64,000 nucleotides of DNA, taken from positions 6,076,001 through 6,140,000 of the forward strand of contig NC_088312.1 of assembly GCF_910592395.1 (NCBI RefSeq), in the 5' to 3' direction. The notes under the pieces are model-generated. The model was not told where the DNA came from, searched no databases, and saw nothing but the letters and a program-made list of their open reading frames with translations. Every line of letters begins with the position of its first letter. Position 1 is the stretch's first letter. The DNA comes from Lineus longissimus (taxonomy: Eukaryota > Nemertea > Pilidiophora > Heteronemertea > Lineidae). Both the position numbers and the translations under genes were made by a program. Shown here piece by piece: positions 23,639 to 34,867 of the stretch.

Positions 23639-25962
23639 CTAACACCATTGAGGCCTCAATCCACAGTTGAGGCTAGACACTCTCCTCATTCGTTCCAGCA
23701 GCATCTTCGACAGCCCATCAGCCGTGGGGCGGCGCTCGGGGACAACATTCATACACTTTTTCACAACATCGTTCAAATGCAACTTAAAGGCTTTCGATAA
23801 CATACCGAGAATGTAGCCCAAAGCGTAAATATCTGACTTCTTAGAGACGTTTTCTCCGGTGTAGAGTTCTGGCGCAAGGTGTTCGAATCGTCTATCATCA
23901 GCCATTTCAAAAGGCGTTGCTGCACTCTTCATAACAGATATTCCGAAGTCAATAACATAAGGCATCCACTGTCTCTCTTCCCGCCGCAGGAGCACATTGT
24001 TTATCTTAATATCATTCTGAATGACTTTCTTTTCGTGTATTTTTTTCACGGCTAAGGCCAGGCGATAGCATATCCCGAGCCAGTCGCGGCGCGGGATGAC
24101 CATATCGGTGTGGTTTTCATACGCCTCGCAGTCGTCCCAATACACATCAAAGAGGTTGCTGTCCGCGACCATCTTGTCGCCAATGTACTCCATCACTAAA
24201 CCACAATTCACAAAGGTCTTAGAGGTTTCTAAGTGCACCAAACCTAAAAGCTTGGGTGAGCACTTCGTTCCTTGTAGATGAGACATCATTCGCGCCTCCT
24301 TCACAATTGACTCCAAATCGCTCCATCCCACCAAAAATAGTTTGATGACTACTGTTTGTCTCCTCATCTTTGCGAGATAAACGGAGCCGTAGGACCCGCA
24401 ACCAAGAAGTTTTATATCGTCTTTGGCATGTTCCCGCCCTGTCAGATAGCACTCGATTTCGTAAGGTGTGCTGATACCTGCTGGAAGGAACGCCGGGACG
24501 TCACATTCCCGAACGTATTCGATTTCGTCACCACTGATCAACTTGTCTTCCCAAGAATACGAATACTCTAGTCCTGGTGTACGGACATCATACAGATATT
24601 TTTTTATATGGACTCGTAGTTCCGGTGTGAGGCGGAAAATTGCCGGGGGATGTCGTGTCTTCTGTGGGTCCGTCGTGGCTGGTCGTCCTATGAGAAGGCC
24701 CGCATTTTCCTTGTCCTCCTGGCGAGACGTCGCTCTTGAACAACATTGGTCGTCCTGCACCTTTACGCCTTTGTCATAATCCAACTCGGGTTCCTTCTTT
24801 CCCTTGGAACTGTCATCAATGATCCCCGTTGTTGGATAGAATGTGGTAACATGCTCCGTGTCCTCCTCTGAGAATGCCTCCACTCCCGATGAAACGCGAT
24901 CCTCCTCCTTGCTCTTTGGCTTGTTATTAAAGTCCGTCGCAGGGTAGAATGAGATCAAACATTGGTCCATGTCCTCCTGTAAGCGTGATGTCGCTCCCGA
25001 CGAACCACCGCTGTCATCCCTGATACCAATGTCACAACTCGACGACTTTTCAAACTTCGTTGCTGTGCAGCAAGTTTCATCAACATCTATTGGTCTTTCT
25101 CCAGGTCCTTTGGCATCAATTAAGTTCACCGCCTGCAGTGAAATGCCAGTCTTTTCTGCGTTAAGGCACACGCTGCTGGGCAGAGCGGAATCTGATTCAT
25201 GACCCCTCTCATCTATCTCCATGAACGAGGACAAACCACGGCTGTCTTCAGAAGCCTCGGAGACGAAAACGAATTTCCCAACGCGATGCAGCAGGCAAGG
25301 CGACGAAGGAGGTGATTCAGCGACGGTTGGTTCTTCCCACACCACGTCCCTTAATTCACACCAGTCTTGGTCGCCATGGGCCTCGAGCGTGAGATTCTGC
25401 TGTCTCGATATATGGGTAGGAGTTGACACTGAAAAGGGTTATGTGAACGTACATTAGATAAGTATATGATGCTTTAAAGTGAGCGCATAAACGCTTTCGA
25501 TAAGCACATAAACGATTAAAAGTCAGAGTCATAATTATACCCGTAACCCCGGGCCAAAAACTCGACGGTCACCGAGCCGAATTTACAGTAAGCCTATACA
25601 TCTGAATGTCGAGCAAGACGTCATAATTTATCCAAATTTGATGTCTTAAAATTCGTCGAAATTTATTTGATTTTACCAGTGCATCTAAGTGAAGCTTCGT
25701 CCCCTTCCTGACAACTCTCGCGGATGATGTCATCAGGAATTACTGAAACATCTACTGTGTCACCGTCAGTTGCGATTTCGAGTTCTTCATTAGGCATCGA
25801 AGACTTTCGGGGTTCATCGCTGTCCAGATGGGAGCGCGACTTTCGCCTGAAAAGCTTCCTGACTTTTCTTTTGAAGCCTGTCCAACATCCGGCGGCTACG
25901 TCATGGTTGTCCTCTCCTACGAGGCTTGTAGCGCGACGTGGAGATTCCTGCAAGCATAGCAT
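23639..25962 (-). CDS. Divergent protein kinase (QND catalytic loop) with disordered N-terminus, two exons
   Basis: Two exons, 25677-25962 and 23639-25428, join in phase 1 (ACTG|gtaaaa ... cccttttcag|TGTCA), giving about 691 residues. Counting within the large exon: a serine/acid-rich N-terminus (1-265) is followed by a kinase domain (about 335-585) with glycine loop GCGSYGSV (343-350), VIK lysine (363), a KEAR glutamate in helix C (378), DFG (494-496), APE (520-522) and SDIYALG (helix F, about 532-538). The catalytic loop reads VIQNDIKINNVLL: the aspartate (473) and metal-binding Asn (478) are present, but HR is replaced by QN, making it a non-RD kinase that probably needs no activation-loop phosphorylation. 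The N-terminus has degenerate repeats (FYPATDFN and FYPTTGII; SRLQED and SRQEDK). ATG 25962 is the only in-frame ATG after a TGA; an acceptor with exon edge 25947 is an alternative 5' end. Family placement beyond 'protein kinase' is unknown to me. Confidence 0.87.
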
Positions 25963-26601
25963 AATCCATCGAGTGACAATCTCCAAGCATCATAACATCG
26001 TCAACAAGAAATAAATTCCTGACATCATGGACACGGAGTCAACAAGATTGTGACTTAACGAGTCTGTGTGAACAGTCTGGTCATCAGCTAAAACACTGTC
26101 ACAACTTGGTCAATTGTGTTAGTTGGCTCCATCGCGGACGTGTACTGTTTATCAACGAAAATTGTTGGTCCTTCATCGGCTCTCCCATTTCAGGAAAAGT
26201 TTCGTAAATTCTTTTATAGTTTGCAATCTCTATACTGTACAGTCTGCACTGTATCTTGTGTGGATCTAGACTGTCAGTCGATTAAATTTACCGTTTTTTG
26301 TCTTTTATTGGATCCATATTGAACCTTTCAACTTTCCAACTCACCAATTTTTTGTTTTGTTTCGATGTGTCTTCTTCATCTCTCGGTCTTCGCGTCCGAT
26401 CCACAGGGCGTCGGACTCGCACATTCGATAAAAATGCAAGAAACATCTGCAGAGCACTCAGGCGATTCGCCTGGTGTTCGGTTTTTTGACTTGTCATAAT
26501 ATAATATGATATTTTCGCAAGAATTTGCACAAAAAGTTTAACTACACAGCGTAACGCAGTGAAATCATGTTTTGTATCCATGCGAGTTGTCGCTATGCAT
26601 G

Positions 26602-26656
26602 TAACGTCACGGAAGGTATATGCCGTGACGTCATTCTGAGTGATGTAATGACGTCA
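26602..26656. promoter_or_regulatory. Cluster of three CRE-like sites upstream of the kinase gene
   Basis: TAACGTCA (26602-26609), TGACGTCA (26626-26633) and TGACGTCA (26649-26656) are spaced 24 and 23 bp apart, start to start. The last two are perfect CREB/ATF consensus palindromes. The cluster lies about 650 bp upstream of the first supported kinase exon on the minus strand, so it is a candidate promoter element. The assignment to that gene is inferred from position only. Confidence 0.5.
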
Positions 26657-26659
26657 TCG

Positions 26660-28530
26660 ATTTTTCCATTTACGAATTATTCGGGGCCATTTCCATTTTC
26701 TGCACGTGTTTTTGGACAGTTTTATCAACAACTGCGCAATATATCTGTACCCGTTTCTTAGGTTTTATTAAGCAAATCTGAGGCGCATTAACATAAAGTC
26801 ATAAAGCGATCTTACATCAGTGAAACTAGAGTATTTGTGATGACATGTAGGAATACAGCCAGCTTAAAAGGCTTCATATAATATGTCTTGACATAAAACA
26901 GTATGCATTATCATTGTTGACAAGAGTCCTAAGACGTTGTTCCTTTCAATATCTCTTTATATGCCATGGTGTTGATTGTTTTGATAAGGCCTTCAGGCCA
27001 GCTTTTTCTATTTGCGCCATTTATGCATATATACATGAGGTTTTGGCCGAGAAATTATTTGTCATTCAAGAGACTTTTTGTGTTTGGTATGCCACGGGGC
27101 GAAAGCGGGTTTATTATAAGTCCTTATATTATTGACAAAGTAAGCAGAGGGAGAATGGCACATGCAGATATAATGAGTTATTCTTCTTAGGCGCTGTATT
27201 TTTACTGCCACTGACAGCGGTCACGTTACACCAGATGTAAACAAACCGGCAGCGAAACGTATGACCTTTCAGAAATGTATTGAACCAGTGGCAGTTTGAA
27301 AATATTTGTTCATCGATATCATAGGCCGGGGAGGGTTCTTCATTGATAGAATAGCTGTTTTGCTATCGATCAACGAGCCATGACCAGGTTACCGATATTC
27401 AAACAGAATATCACCGTTTGGACTAGAGCTACTGTGATCAGATTTCCGTGACATCTGCATCCTTATACCGGAACTGGACTCATCGTCTGCACGGAAGTCG
27501 AATCTACGCCCAAAAATTCAGAGGATGGAAATTCCATGTTGGAATATCGAGGTGAGAATTTTTCGTTTTTCACTGGACGTTAAAAAAATCTAGTGTATAA
27601 TCTGTTCTTGATTCAAAGTTGAATTACATTAAGGCATCACAATAAGCACACAATGGGGCCTACTGTCAATTATCTGATTTACTGTAAATTAAGAATTGGG
27701 TAATTTCCTAACAAAAAATGTTGATTTATTTTCCCAGAGATGATGCCCTGATCCGGAAAATCGAATAGAACTAATTTCATCAATGACATTTCGAGGGGCG
27801 ATGTTTATAAGGTAGCCATGGAGAATCTATTGTCTCATCCTGTATGTAAAAACCTTATATGCATGGAGCATGGCCGTATTGAAAATGCTCTGGTTCCATC
27901 GGTGGATTAAATGCAACCAAATCAAAACAAATGCCGAACCGGAACGTTCATGTCATGACCATTGGACAACTCGGTGTTACTGGCCCAATATCTGTTTGAT
28001 ATATAGGCTAAGTAAAGAATAAGATCCTTACTGTGCACTAAATAAAGTATAGTGCCTGTACTATTACTTGATATTAAGAACCCATTAATAGAGGGCCGAC
28101 AGTCCTTTATCTGTTCAATAAAATATCAAATTATAATGTGAAGTGTTTAACATTGTGGACAAAGCGTCTTTATCTACCGCAGACTACACGTGGTTTAATA
28201 ACACCTGGAGCTGTCATTATTGATGGATTAAGATCTAAAATATCTTGAAAAAAGCAAAAGGATTACGATCACTCAACTATCAAACATTTAGTCTTTTCAT
28301 GCTTTGCATTGGTAAGATCAATAAAGCATAAGACATGAAGTGCACGTTATTATCCCATTCAAACTGTTAAATGTGGCGCTTAACGTGCTTATAGTACGCT
28401 CATTCAAAACAATTTTGTCTTCTTCTCAAAGGAACGAAGATGTACACGATAAAGTTCCAGGCCATACTCAATCAAAGCAATAGACATACAGCAATGCATT
28501 CTAGGAGGTGCTCAATAGTGGTGGATACTT
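26660..28530. other. Gene-poor stretch, nothing supported
   Basis: AT-rich. A short ATG-led segment at about 27525 runs into a good donor (GAG|gtgaga) and could be a 5' exon, but no downstream acceptor in frame was found, so no gene is called. Confidence 0.35.
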
Positions 28531-28532
28531 GG

Positions 28533-29107
28533 GCTGAAAGGGTGGATGTCGTCCTGGGTGCCGACAAATGGTACCCAGGTGCGAGATCGACTGGACAATA
28601 AGCACCCTGGGTGCCATTACACTAGACAAACAGCACCCAGCTTCTTCTTCTACACATTTTCGATACTTACAACCGAGGTTGGCCCCACGTTCACGGAGGT
28701 CACGTGTCACGATAACCATCATTTTGCAAGATGGCGACCGTCCCTGTTTCCAACCGCGCTCTAAAAACCTTTCTTTCATCTCTTTTTCATTCTCTGAATA
28801 TATCCCTCCTACAAACCTTTTCTGAATAAATCATCCGAAATGTGCTTTCAAAGACCTATGGGCCTTAACGCGTTTTTTTCTGTTTATCTGTTCTTTTTAT
28901 TTCGCGCACTGCTAATGCCGCAAGTACCACGGCGCGAGATAAAACGAGATTGCAAGAAACGTCCTCGTCCCTAAGATCCGTAAGCCAGGCATAAAGAAGC
29001 TGGGTGCTGTTTGTCTAGTGTAATGGCACCCAGGGTGCTTGTTGTCCAGTCGATCTCGAACCTGGGTACCATTTGTCGGCACCCAGGACGACATCCACCC
29101 TTTCAGC
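28533..29107. mobile_element. 575-bp MITE with 114-bp terminal inverted repeats
   Basis: Arm 28533-28646 (starting GCTGAAAGGGTGGATG) is matched in reverse complement by 28994-29107 (ending CATCCACCCTTTCAGC) with only a few mismatches. It is flanked by GATACTTGG (28524-28532) and GATACTTAG (29108-29116), a likely 8-9-bp target-site duplication. No transposase is encoded; the 347-bp interior is noncoding. A duplication of this length would suit a hAT- or Mutator-like mobiliser, which is inference. Confidence 0.88.
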
Positions 29108-29116
29108 GATACTTAG

Positions 29117-31716
29117 TATCATTGAGGTGGAGAAAATCAAGAACGTTTTCAACAGTTTTCGAATGAATTGAAGCTATAAGTTCAACATACAATATGTACT
29201 GGTATCATTAAAAAAACTCAATAAATCTCAATTTTCTAAATACTGTATCAAAAGAAAAACATATTTTGCTCCACATTCGAAGTATACTTTGATATTCGAA
29301 AAACGAAAAGTCCTTTAGCCTATACCGGTTGAGTAATTGATATGTAAGCCAATATCAATTACACATTAAGGTATCTATGCTTGACAGTCTTATCAAAAAG
29401 ATTTGAGTTATCACGAAGTACAATAATGTTTTTTGACGGAAGAGGACAAGTCTCATCTCTGACCAATAGCCTATAAAGTCTTACAGTCTGACGCAGAGTT
29501 GAACCCTCACCGCCCTGAAAACCTCTCCATGTGAAGAGTCAAAGATATACGCGAGGACCGCCTGTATTTCTTGTCAAAGAACTCTGCTGGAGACCATACA
29601 TCATGCTTTTGAGTACGAGTCAAACATTGCGCACTATAGCTTATGAATTGTCGTGGACTCAGTCATTAGAACCTTTATACAAATTTCATTGCCTCTCATT
29701 GACTGGTCATGCAATGCCCATCATGGTCAAAAACATTACATTGATATCAAGAGAATAAATATGTCTCGGCATCGATTGCGAGTCAAGCAATCGTGTTCAT
29801 TAGCCTATAAATTGCTGTCGATCACAAGTCATCCGAATCTGACGGTGCTATCAATGCATATTATTCCCGTAGTTCCTTCCGTTCCTTTAAAAGGTTGGAT
29901 GCAGTACCTTGTAGCTTAATGGATCTGGTGTGTTTGAAGGCTGGCTACTGATGATCGATACATATTTCACGGGTCATCGATGCTGAGCAAGTGCAGTCGG
30001 ACAATCTAAGAGGGAGAGAACTTTGCCTTGGTTGTCAACTTTTCTGTTCTAATTCATGCAACATATCAATCCCGTACCGTCCTCTGATTAAGTGCTACAT
30101 GTATACCGGATATTTTATCTTTGAACGTATTATATGCCGGAATATCTTGAAGCTGTATTGGTGATGTCGATACCGAGATAGGTCAACCATGAAACATACA
30201 TAGCGACGAAAAAGTGGGAATGTTGATGTCTGACGTCACTAGAAAAAGACTTCCAGCCGCATCTGCGATACACTTTGAGATTGCCCCCTTGTTATGTGCA
30301 GCGTTATATCAGGTCATAATAGATTAATGTATCGGTAATTGGTGTTTAATCGCCTTGCGATCAACAGATTAACTTGTCGGTCACACTTTCGGAGACGATA
30401 TCTGCCCGGATTTTATTGTGGATAAGGACGAGAACTGCAGTAGAACCAGTACTAGTCAGTTGCCTATCGTGCTATCTGGAGGCATTTTAACCGTTATTAT
30501 GTGTCAAATAATGGATTAGCCACTTTAAGAGGTAATAGTAAGGATTTCGGTGCCTTTCTCTTTTATTCGACTCAACATAACTACCTTGTTTTGCATTAAG
30601 GATGATACATGAAATAGTGCCATACAATATTATCTGTGTCCGATCCTTAATTTGTATATATATTGGGGCTTTCTCTGCTGTTTCACTCCGGCGTAGCTGT
30701 GCAAGATACATATTAGCAGAAACTGTGGGTTTGTCAATTCCCTTTTAGTTGATCGTGTTCCCAGGCCACACTAAGACCTTATCAAGAAGCTTACAAGGTT
30801 CAGCTACCGTCATTACCAATGACTCAGAATTTGTCTGCCACAAAAGCTGACTTCCCATCCCTGTCGAACTTGATTAGTTGGTCGATGACAAGTCGATTCA
30901 TTAGGAGTTCAGTTGTATGCTGCAGTAAGGTGGTGCGTGTTGGCGTGAAGGCTGACACCAAGGAGCATATCCAGTGGAAGATTCAGGTGCAAATTCTAAC
31001 AATTGTCCAAGATTGTTACGCATTGGTTTCGAATTGAAAAAGTAATCATTAGCACGGGACGAGAAAATTCATATAGGCTATGTCAGGCCGTGAACCTAGT
31101 ATAGACTATATTGGAGTATTTGCCTTTACTTTTAGTGGAATCAAGACAACTATTTGCTTTTTACAGCTTATCATATATTTCCCCCCCGATATTTCTCGTC
31201 TGCGGTCGTCAATACATCATTCACTGGTACCAACATAATAGGAAGTGGCTAACGTTTGGGAGATTGTGGTGTGTCTTTTACCCTCGAAGGTCACCGTCAA
31301 AGTCTTTTTGTGCATGGAGGCACTTGTGATATTGCCTTCATGGACAACTCACTATCATGGGTCTATTTCGTTTTGTAACTCCTTTGGTGTAACTTTTACG
31401 AGCCCAATACGCATTCAATAGCAATAAAAATGAATTTCTTTTTTCAGCCCAAAACAAGAAGCATTCCTCTTTATGCAAGTGGTTGATCACAAAAATGGTT
31501 CTTTGCTAAACAACTGTATTCGGCTGCTTCCTCATGCCAAATCAGGACCAACCTCTGCTCAGCCTTTGCGCTTTACATTCGGTGTGGAAGATGATTTGAT
31601 GCATAATTCAAACTGCTGCGGCCGAATGCAGAATACAAAACTGCTGCTGCCATCAGCCCGAAATCGCATGCTGATACGTAACTGCTAATAGAGCTGGTGT
31701 CTTTGTATAATTTCAG
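29117..31716. other. Gene-poor stretch upstream of an orphan gene
   Basis: No supported coding exon. The 3' end (acceptor tataatttcag, exon edge 31717) is the likely end of a 5' UTR intron of the gene that starts at 31786. A second acceptor-like site (ttttttcag) occurs near 31447. A CRE-like TGACGTCA is at about 30231. Confidence 0.4.
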
Positions 31717-31774
31717 ATTGAAGAAGGGTAACCTTCGCACCAAGTCAGCATTCACCGCTGAAGACCATCCACCA

Positions 31775-31789
31775 ATGCTGCCCTTATGA
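31775..31789 (+). promoter_or_regulatory. Five-codon uORF overlapping the start of the orphan gene
   Basis: ATG CTG CCC TTA TGA begins 11 bp before the main ATG (31786), and its stop overlaps that ATG in the arrangement ATGA. If both are in the mature 5' UTR, reinitiation or leaky scanning would be required for the first main ATG. The next in-frame ATG at 31804 would avoid the overlap. Confidence 0.5.
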
Positions 31790-33744
31790 CGGCTGGATCG
31801 AGTATGCCGACCGGAAAGACTGCAGCAGAGATCAAGGCCGGAATGAGGTCTGATCGAACGGTCTTCGCCGAGAGAAGGAACCGGTTGGAGAAGGTTCGGA
31901 ACGACTTCCAGATGAGGCTTCTTGATCGTGAAAAAGCGCGGGCTCGCTTTGTTATCGGGAAGGAGCGAAAAGAACTTGCAAAAAGCTTCCAAAGTGTTCA
32001 ACAGACAACTGGGCAGAGTGAGTTAGGTATTCCCGGTTCGTTTCACGATAAAGATGTGTGCAGTTCTGAACATTACCGTTATGGCGTGGTGATCAGCAAT
32101 CGGCGGTTGAAGCAATGGAGACGCCAGGAAGAGTTCCTGCAGAAACACGTGACCAAGGAAGAGGTCAAGGACGAAGAAGAACTCGGCGATCGTCAGATTG
32201 TACTGAATAATCTCTTGGCCGAAATACGCCAGGAATATGATAATTCAAATGAAATCACAGAGCAAAGAACGAGGCCAGTTAAGGAATTGAGAATGCCCTA
32301 TGCCGCGCAGACTACAAGTTTGGATGTGTTCGAAAATTTGCGGGCCGAGGACGAACGCATAGACATTGGAAGGCCGGCCACCGCGCCTGTTCAGAGAATC
32401 AGACACCGCGGTGGACCTATGGTCGTAGAAGCTGAATCAGTTGAGACCAAGAAATCGAAAAGTAGTTTTAATATTCGACAATGGGAGAGGCTGATTACGA
32501 GAGAGTATATAGATTCATTCATCGGAAGGGAATATGAGACCATAGTTATGTCCAACGGTTATGCGAGACCTCACAGCGCGCATGTCCCGATACAGACCGA
32601 GAGTAAAGCTTATATCGAACCAAAAATTTCGAATGGTCGGCTGGAAATGCCCCTGTTTATTCGAGTCAATAAACATTTATCTGAGGAACATGGTATTTTG
32701 AAAATGCGGCCACATTCTGCTTCGTTGACAGATGAATGTCGGAACAATAAACATGATACGAGTAGGCCTAGACCAAAGTCCTCCCCGCTGAAGAGAAAAT
32801 CTGCTCTTAAAAGTAACTCAACTGATACCATGGCAAGCCCCAATTCAAACCCTGTGAACTTTAACGAACTCAAACCACTGACACCTCCAATGACTCCAAG
32901 TAAAAGTAGTGTCGCGTTCGATTTGGAACCAACTGTTCATGATTTTGAAAGAGACGATTCTCAAATTGCAAATGGCGGTGATGCTGACTATCCGGATGTC
33001 ACATGTGGGCGACATAGGAAAAGCGGAATTGCCATGGCACCTGACATGGCGGTGAACAGTGAACATGGTGGAGAGGATGTGGATGAAACCAGTCAAGAAA
33101 TCATAGGAACACAGGAAACTAAGATGGAGGAAACGCGGACAGTTAACGTTGTTGCCGCTGGGATTACCGAAGATGGTAGCCCTGATCCCCTGGAGAATGA
33201 GCGACCCAGTACGGCGGAAAGCAGTCCCGGTTCAAGGAAAACTTCATCGGCTATCCGGAAAGTCTCCTTTCGCGATTCCTATCGACCCATTCAGAGAATG
33301 CCACGCGGCTTTCAACAAGACCGGGATCGCAAGATCAGTTCCAGCAGCACCGGAAGCAGTGGCAGCCGTCGAGAGTCCATCGACATCCTGCGCAAGAAGC
33401 ACCTCGTAATCAACCTGGACGTGCGGGGATCGCTAAACAAGCGTTTGACGAATGCGAATCAGACTGAGAGTGCAGGTGAAGATGAAGAAATCCGTCCCTC
33501 TGGTCCGCCTCAATGGAGACGGGAACTGCTACGTGATGCGCCACCCGGACTGTATTCAGCGGCAGAGACACCAAAGGTACATTTGACAATGTCAAAATCG
33601 GCTCGGAAGAAAGAACTTGAGAAAATGGTCGAGTCGAATACGTCGAATTTGAGGGATATGATAATATCGGAGAAAGAACGACGGGCTCAGACAAGAATGA
33701 ATATGCAGAAGTCAATGGCGGAGTTAGATTCAATTCAAAAATGA
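31786..33744 (+). CDS. Orphan charged, probably disordered protein with RPxSA motifs and an RVxF motif
   Basis: Encodes 652 residues in one exon; I do not recognise the family. Residues about 14-75 are a highly charged helical segment (RSDRTVFAERRNRLEKVRND). The middle (about 190-600) is rich in S, P, K, E and D and looks disordered. Four R-P-x-[ST]-A motifs occur: RPATA (196), RPHSA (261), RPHSA (308) and RPSTA (473). RKVSF (491-495), followed by RPI, matches the RVxF consensus that docks protein phosphatase 1. The last 50 residues are again charged and helical. An acceptor at 31716/31717 puts a spliced 5' UTR in front of ATG 31786; ATG 31804 is an alternative start. An AATAAA lies at 34484. 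The next gene on this strand (35561) has a similar make-up and an RVSF motif. RPxSA-like motifs occur in some ciliary/microtubule proteins, but I do not assign a function. Confidence 0.78.
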   Translation: MTAGSSMPTGKTAAEIKAGMRSDRTVFAERRNRLEKVRNDFQMRLLDREKARARFVIGKERKELAKSFQSVQQTTGQSELGIPGSFHDKDVCSSEHYRYGVVISNRRLKQWRRQEEFLQKHVTKEEVKDEEELGDRQIVLNNLLAEIRQEYDNSNEITEQRTRPVKELRMPYAAQTTSLDVFENLRAEDERIDIGRPATAPVQRIRHRGGPMVVEAESVETKKSKSSFNIRQWERLITREYIDSFIGREYETIVMSNGYARPHSAHVPIQTESKAYIEPKISNGRLEMPLFIRVNKHLSEEHGILKMRPHSASLTDECRNNKHDTSRPRPKSSPLKRKSALKSNSTDTMASPNSNPVNFNELKPLTPPMTPSKSSVAFDLEPTVHDFERDDSQIANGGDADYPDVTCGRHRKSGIAMAPDMAVNSEHGGEDVDETSQEIIGTQETKMEETRTVNVVAAGITEDGSPDPLENERPSTAESSPGSRKTSSAIRKVSFRDSYRPIQRMPRGFQQDRDRKISSSSTGSSGSRRESIDILRKKHLVINLDVRGSLNKRLTNANQTESAGEDEEIRPSGPPQWRRELLRDAPPGLYSAAETPKVHLTMSKSARKKELEKMVESNTSNLRDMIISEKERRAQTRMNMQKSMAELDSIQK

Positions 33745-34157
33745 TGGTTTGCATGTAATGATATTTGGACCTGATGTTTCCACATACAATGTACTTCGTC
33801 CGGGTTTTCGCTGTGTACAAGGCTCGGTTGTCATCACTGAAACATTGGCTCTGTGTATGCGAGGGTGGCAGTGTTCTTAGTCCTGTTTGGAGCCGTGAGT
33901 GACGTTGTCTTCAGCAGTCGGGTGCTGAACAACGACGGAGTCAAATCTGGTCCAAATTACTGAAAATATGACATTTCACCAGAAGCTCTAGTTGCGGGAA
34001 GCACTGGGCTGACCCTGTAGAATGAAAAGCTTTAGTTGTAACTGTGATAAACCTTGTTGGTGCTACACACTAGTCCTTAGTCAGTGTTTGGATTATTTTA
34101 CTGTGATCTAATGTATAGTGGATATGGCAACATTGCGCCAATCGCCGATAGTGCGTC

Positions 34158-34422
34158 CCTGTTATACAGGTTTCGCAACCCTTCCGTAAAGCTACGAACG
34201 ACGAAGTACACACAGCGTAAATGAATATTGGGCACCCGGCGCCTCCCGGTGTAATGGGAGTCAGTACGGGCAGAGAGAACATCCTGTGATCTGCTCGCAG
34301 GATGGTTAATCGACTTTCGTACTTTACGGTAGCCGGAGGAATCAGAGACTATGTAATACATTTTTGTACTTCGTGCTTCGCCGTTCGTACCTCTTCGTAT
34401 GGTTACGAAGCCTGCCTCCAGG
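34158..34422. mobile_element. Probable 265-bp MITE with imperfect inverted ends
   Basis: The left end (CCTGTTATACAGGTTTCGCA) and the reverse complement of the right end (CCTGGAGGCAGGCTTCGTAA) align, and the match continues inward through TACGAACGRCGAAG blocks for about 45-60 bp with mismatches. No clear target duplication was found. It lies between the two orphan genes. Confidence 0.55.
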
Positions 34423-34839
34423 AAGGGGAGCGTAAAATGACATGACTTCAACGATCGATTATATGCGAAGTGATCATGATTTTAATAAAAACGTATTCAA
34501 AAGCACAAGATTCACATTCTCCAGTCAATTCGCTTTGTATCCTTCAATTCGCTTTTTATTTTTCACCATCAGACGTAAAGGTAAAGATCTCCTTTCCTTA
34601 CTAATGGTTTTGTAGTAGCACACTAATATTGACTCGGTTTGATATCGTGTAACGTAAACGCAAACGCGAATCAACAACACAACATCAAAAGTCATATAAA
34701 GCCATAAGGCCTACTTCTTTTTAAAAACTTATTTAGAATAATTTGCTCATGGAAAGTCAATGTTGACTTTAGTTTGGCTAACTGCAGTCAATAGGGCATG
34801 GATAAATGGCTATTGGGGAGTGAACTTCAGGTAAACCAG

Positions 34840-34867
34840 AGTCTTTCAATAAATTTATTGAAAGACT
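34840..34867. repeat. 28-bp perfect palindrome related to the 14.3 kb hairpin
   Basis: AGTCTTTCAATAAA is followed directly by its reverse complement TTTATTGAAAGACT. Both sites carry CCAGAGTCTTTCAA at the left edge, so this and 14317-14350 look like members of one dispersed hairpin family. Confidence 0.85.

Noticed and set aside
27525..27551. Possible first coding exon (short ATG-led segment ending GAG|gtgaga)
   Set aside because: Nine codons only. Joining to the acceptor at 31717 gives an immediate in-frame stop, and no other acceptor could be supported.
34098..34451. 117-codon minus-strand frame
   Set aside because: It lies almost wholly over an inverted-repeat element (34158-34422), so the openness is probably accidental.
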